Shown one piece after another: positions 4,727-5,675 of a DNA stretch of 5,675 nt. The stretch is from positions 2,542 to 8,216 of the forward strand of contig DMKK01000208.1 of NCBI GenBank assembly GCA_003454335.1, read 5' to 3'. Position 1 is the first letter of the stretch. Every line of letters begins with the position of its first letter. This stretch comes from Gammaproteobacteria bacterium (GTDB lineage Bacteria > Pseudomonadota > Gammaproteobacteria > UBA9214). A program made the translations under genes and the position numbers. The notes beneath the pieces are model-generated. The model had not been told where the DNA came from, made no database searches, and worked only from the letters and a program-made list of their open reading frames with translations.

Positions 4727-5632
4727 ATGGATGAGTTGCGGGTCAGAGTTGTTACGGGACACGGGCTTGGCAGCCTGGGTGCGATTATCCTTCTGTGGAT
4801 GCTGTTGCTGCCGGCGTGGGCGGACATCAGTGTCACGGATGATGCCGGACAACCGGTGGTCCTCGATAAATCCGCGCAACGTATTATCAGTCTCGCACCC
4901 TATATCACCGAATTATTGTTTGCCGCCGGGGCGGGCGAAGCGATCGTCGCTGTCACGGCATTCAGTGACTATCCTGAAGCGGCACAATCGCTTACCCAGG
5001 TGGGTGACGGCGGGGGGCTTGACCTTGAAGCCATCATCGCCCTGCAACCGGATCTGGTGGTGGCCTGGCAGAGTGGTAACCCGCGCGGGCAGGTAGCGCG
5101 CCTGCAGTCTCTCGGCATCACCGTGTTTTTCTCCGAACCGCGGCAGCTGGAGGATGTGCCGGCAACACTGCGGCGGCTCGGTCGTCTTGCCGGGACAGAA
5201 TCAGTAGCCGTGGCGCAGGCGGACAGCTTCAATCGCCGCTATGCTGAGCTGCAGGAACGTTATGCACAACGCTCGAAGGTCAGCGTGTTTTACCAGATAT
5301 GGAACCAGCCGCTGATGACCCTGAACGGGGAGCATCTATTCAGTGATGTGCTGCGTTTATGTGGCGGGGAAAATGTTTTTAAGACATTGCCCACGCTGGC
5401 GCCACAGATAGATATTGAGGCTGTGCTGCTGGCCAACCCTGACGTGATTGTCGTCGCTGCCGATGACAGCGACTCCCCGTTACTGGCCGCCTGGCAGCGC
5501 TGGCCGCAGTTGTCGGCCGTTAAACAGGGTCACGTCTATGCAATGCCGCGCGATCAGCTGGTACGTCACAGCCCCAGAATCCTGGACGGGGCAGAGCGCC
5601 TGTGTAAATTGCTGGATGGTGTGCGCAGGTAA
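4727..5632 (+). CDS. btuF: BtuF-like periplasmic cobalamin-binding protein
   Basis: BtuF is the periplasmic substrate-binding protein that hands vitamin B12 to the BtuCD ABC importer. The product (301 residues from this start) has a signal peptide with hydrophobic core LGAIILLWMLLLP and a likely cut at AWA|D (after residue 32). There is no lipobox cysteine, so it should be soluble in the periplasm. The mature part follows E. coli BtuF: RIISLAPYITELLFAAGAGEAIVAV, the FSDYPEAAQ segment, LDLEAIIALQPDLVVAWQSGN, the long linking helix (LRRLGRLAG...YAELQERYA), LMTLNGEHLFSDVLRLCGGENVF, and the RHSPRILDGAERLC end. A related heme or siderophore class III binding protein is the alternative, but the AW-x-x-GN and CGGEN-x-F pattern favours cobalamin. 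ATG 4727 is chosen because GGTGGA (4715-4720) lies six bases before it and the n-region is shorter; an in-frame ATG at 4709 is possible. No BtuC or BtuD follows in the window. Confidence 0.85.
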   Translation: MDELRVRVVTGHGLGSLGAIILLWMLLLPAWADISVTDDAGQPVVLDKSAQRIISLAPYITELLFAAGAGEAIVAVTAFSDYPEAAQSLTQVGDGGGLDLEAIIALQPDLVVAWQSGNPRGQVARLQSLGITVFFSEPRQLEDVPATLRRLGRLAGTESVAVAQADSFNRRYAELQERYAQRSKVSVFYQIWNQPLMTLNGEHLFSDVLRLCGGENVFKTLPTLAPQIDIEAVLLANPDVIVVAADDSDSPLLAAWQRWPQLSAVKQGHVYAMPRDQLVRHSPRILDGAERLCKLLDGVRR

Positions 5633-5641
5633 TTGTGCTAC

Positions 5642-5675
5642 CTGTAGGAGCGTCGTCCCCGGCGCGAATCGCGGC
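5642..5675. repeat. REP-like palindromic repeat, cut by the window end
   Basis: The bases CTGTAGGAGCG followed by a GC-rich dyad and GCGAATCGCGGC resemble the TGTAGGAGC...GCGA REP family known from pseudomonads and relatives. GCGTC (5650-5654) pairs with GGCGC (5661-5665), one G-T wobble included, around a 6-base loop. It begins about nine bases after the btuF-like stop, a typical REP position. The rest is outside the window. Confidence 0.5.

Noticed and set aside
4658..4879. N-terminal extension of the minus-strand reductase-like protein to 330 residues
   Set aside because: The extension overlaps the start and signal peptide of the divergent btuF-like gene, has no recognisable fold, and the ATG at 4657 has a ribosome-binding site and begins exactly at the Rossmann motif.

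Overview
The window looks like a piece of a gammaproteobacterial chromosome of fairly high GC. It carries housekeeping and accessory genes whose closest counterparts that I can recall are enterobacterial: AmpD, Mak (YajF), BtuF and YgiM. The long palindromic repeats in the gaps are of a kind common in environmental gammaproteobacteria. Genus cannot be read from the sequence. No phage, defence system, CRISPR array, tRNA or rRNA is visible.

Layout. (1) 1-501 (+) is the 3' end of ilvD, dihydroxy-acid dehydratase, cut by the window start. (2) 502-759 separates two convergent genes. It holds a 205-bp element with 15-bp perfect terminal inverted repeats, flanked by an 11-bp direct repeat: a textbook footprint of a non-autonomous transposon (MITE). 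(3) 760-1428 (-) encodes a YgiM/TIGR04211-type membrane-anchored SH3b protein. (4) 1429-1697 is a divergent promoter region with a large palindromic repeat at 1543-1618. (5) 1698-2258, 2264-2884 and 2942-3859 (+) are ampD (cell-wall recycling amidase), a cobC-like histidine phosphatase and mak (ROK fructokinase). (6) 3887-4657 (-) is a ketopantoate-reductase-like Rossmann protein, convergent with mak. (7) 4727-5632 (+) is a BtuF-type periplasmic cobalamin-binding protein, divergent from (6). (8) The window ends inside a REP-like palindrome at about 5642-5675.

How the genes fit together. ampD and the cobC-like gene are five bases apart and are probably co-transcribed; mak, 57 bases on, may belong to the same unit or have its own promoter. 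The cobC-like gene and btuF both point to cobamide metabolism (nucleotide-loop assembly and uptake), but they are not adjacent, and no BtuC/BtuD or other cob genes are in view. The rest is a mix of unrelated metabolic genes.

The genes are ordinary. The most interesting content is the non-coding DNA: three different repeat types sit in three gaps, and the MITE-like element has an internal structure with two alternative left arms that can pair with one right arm.
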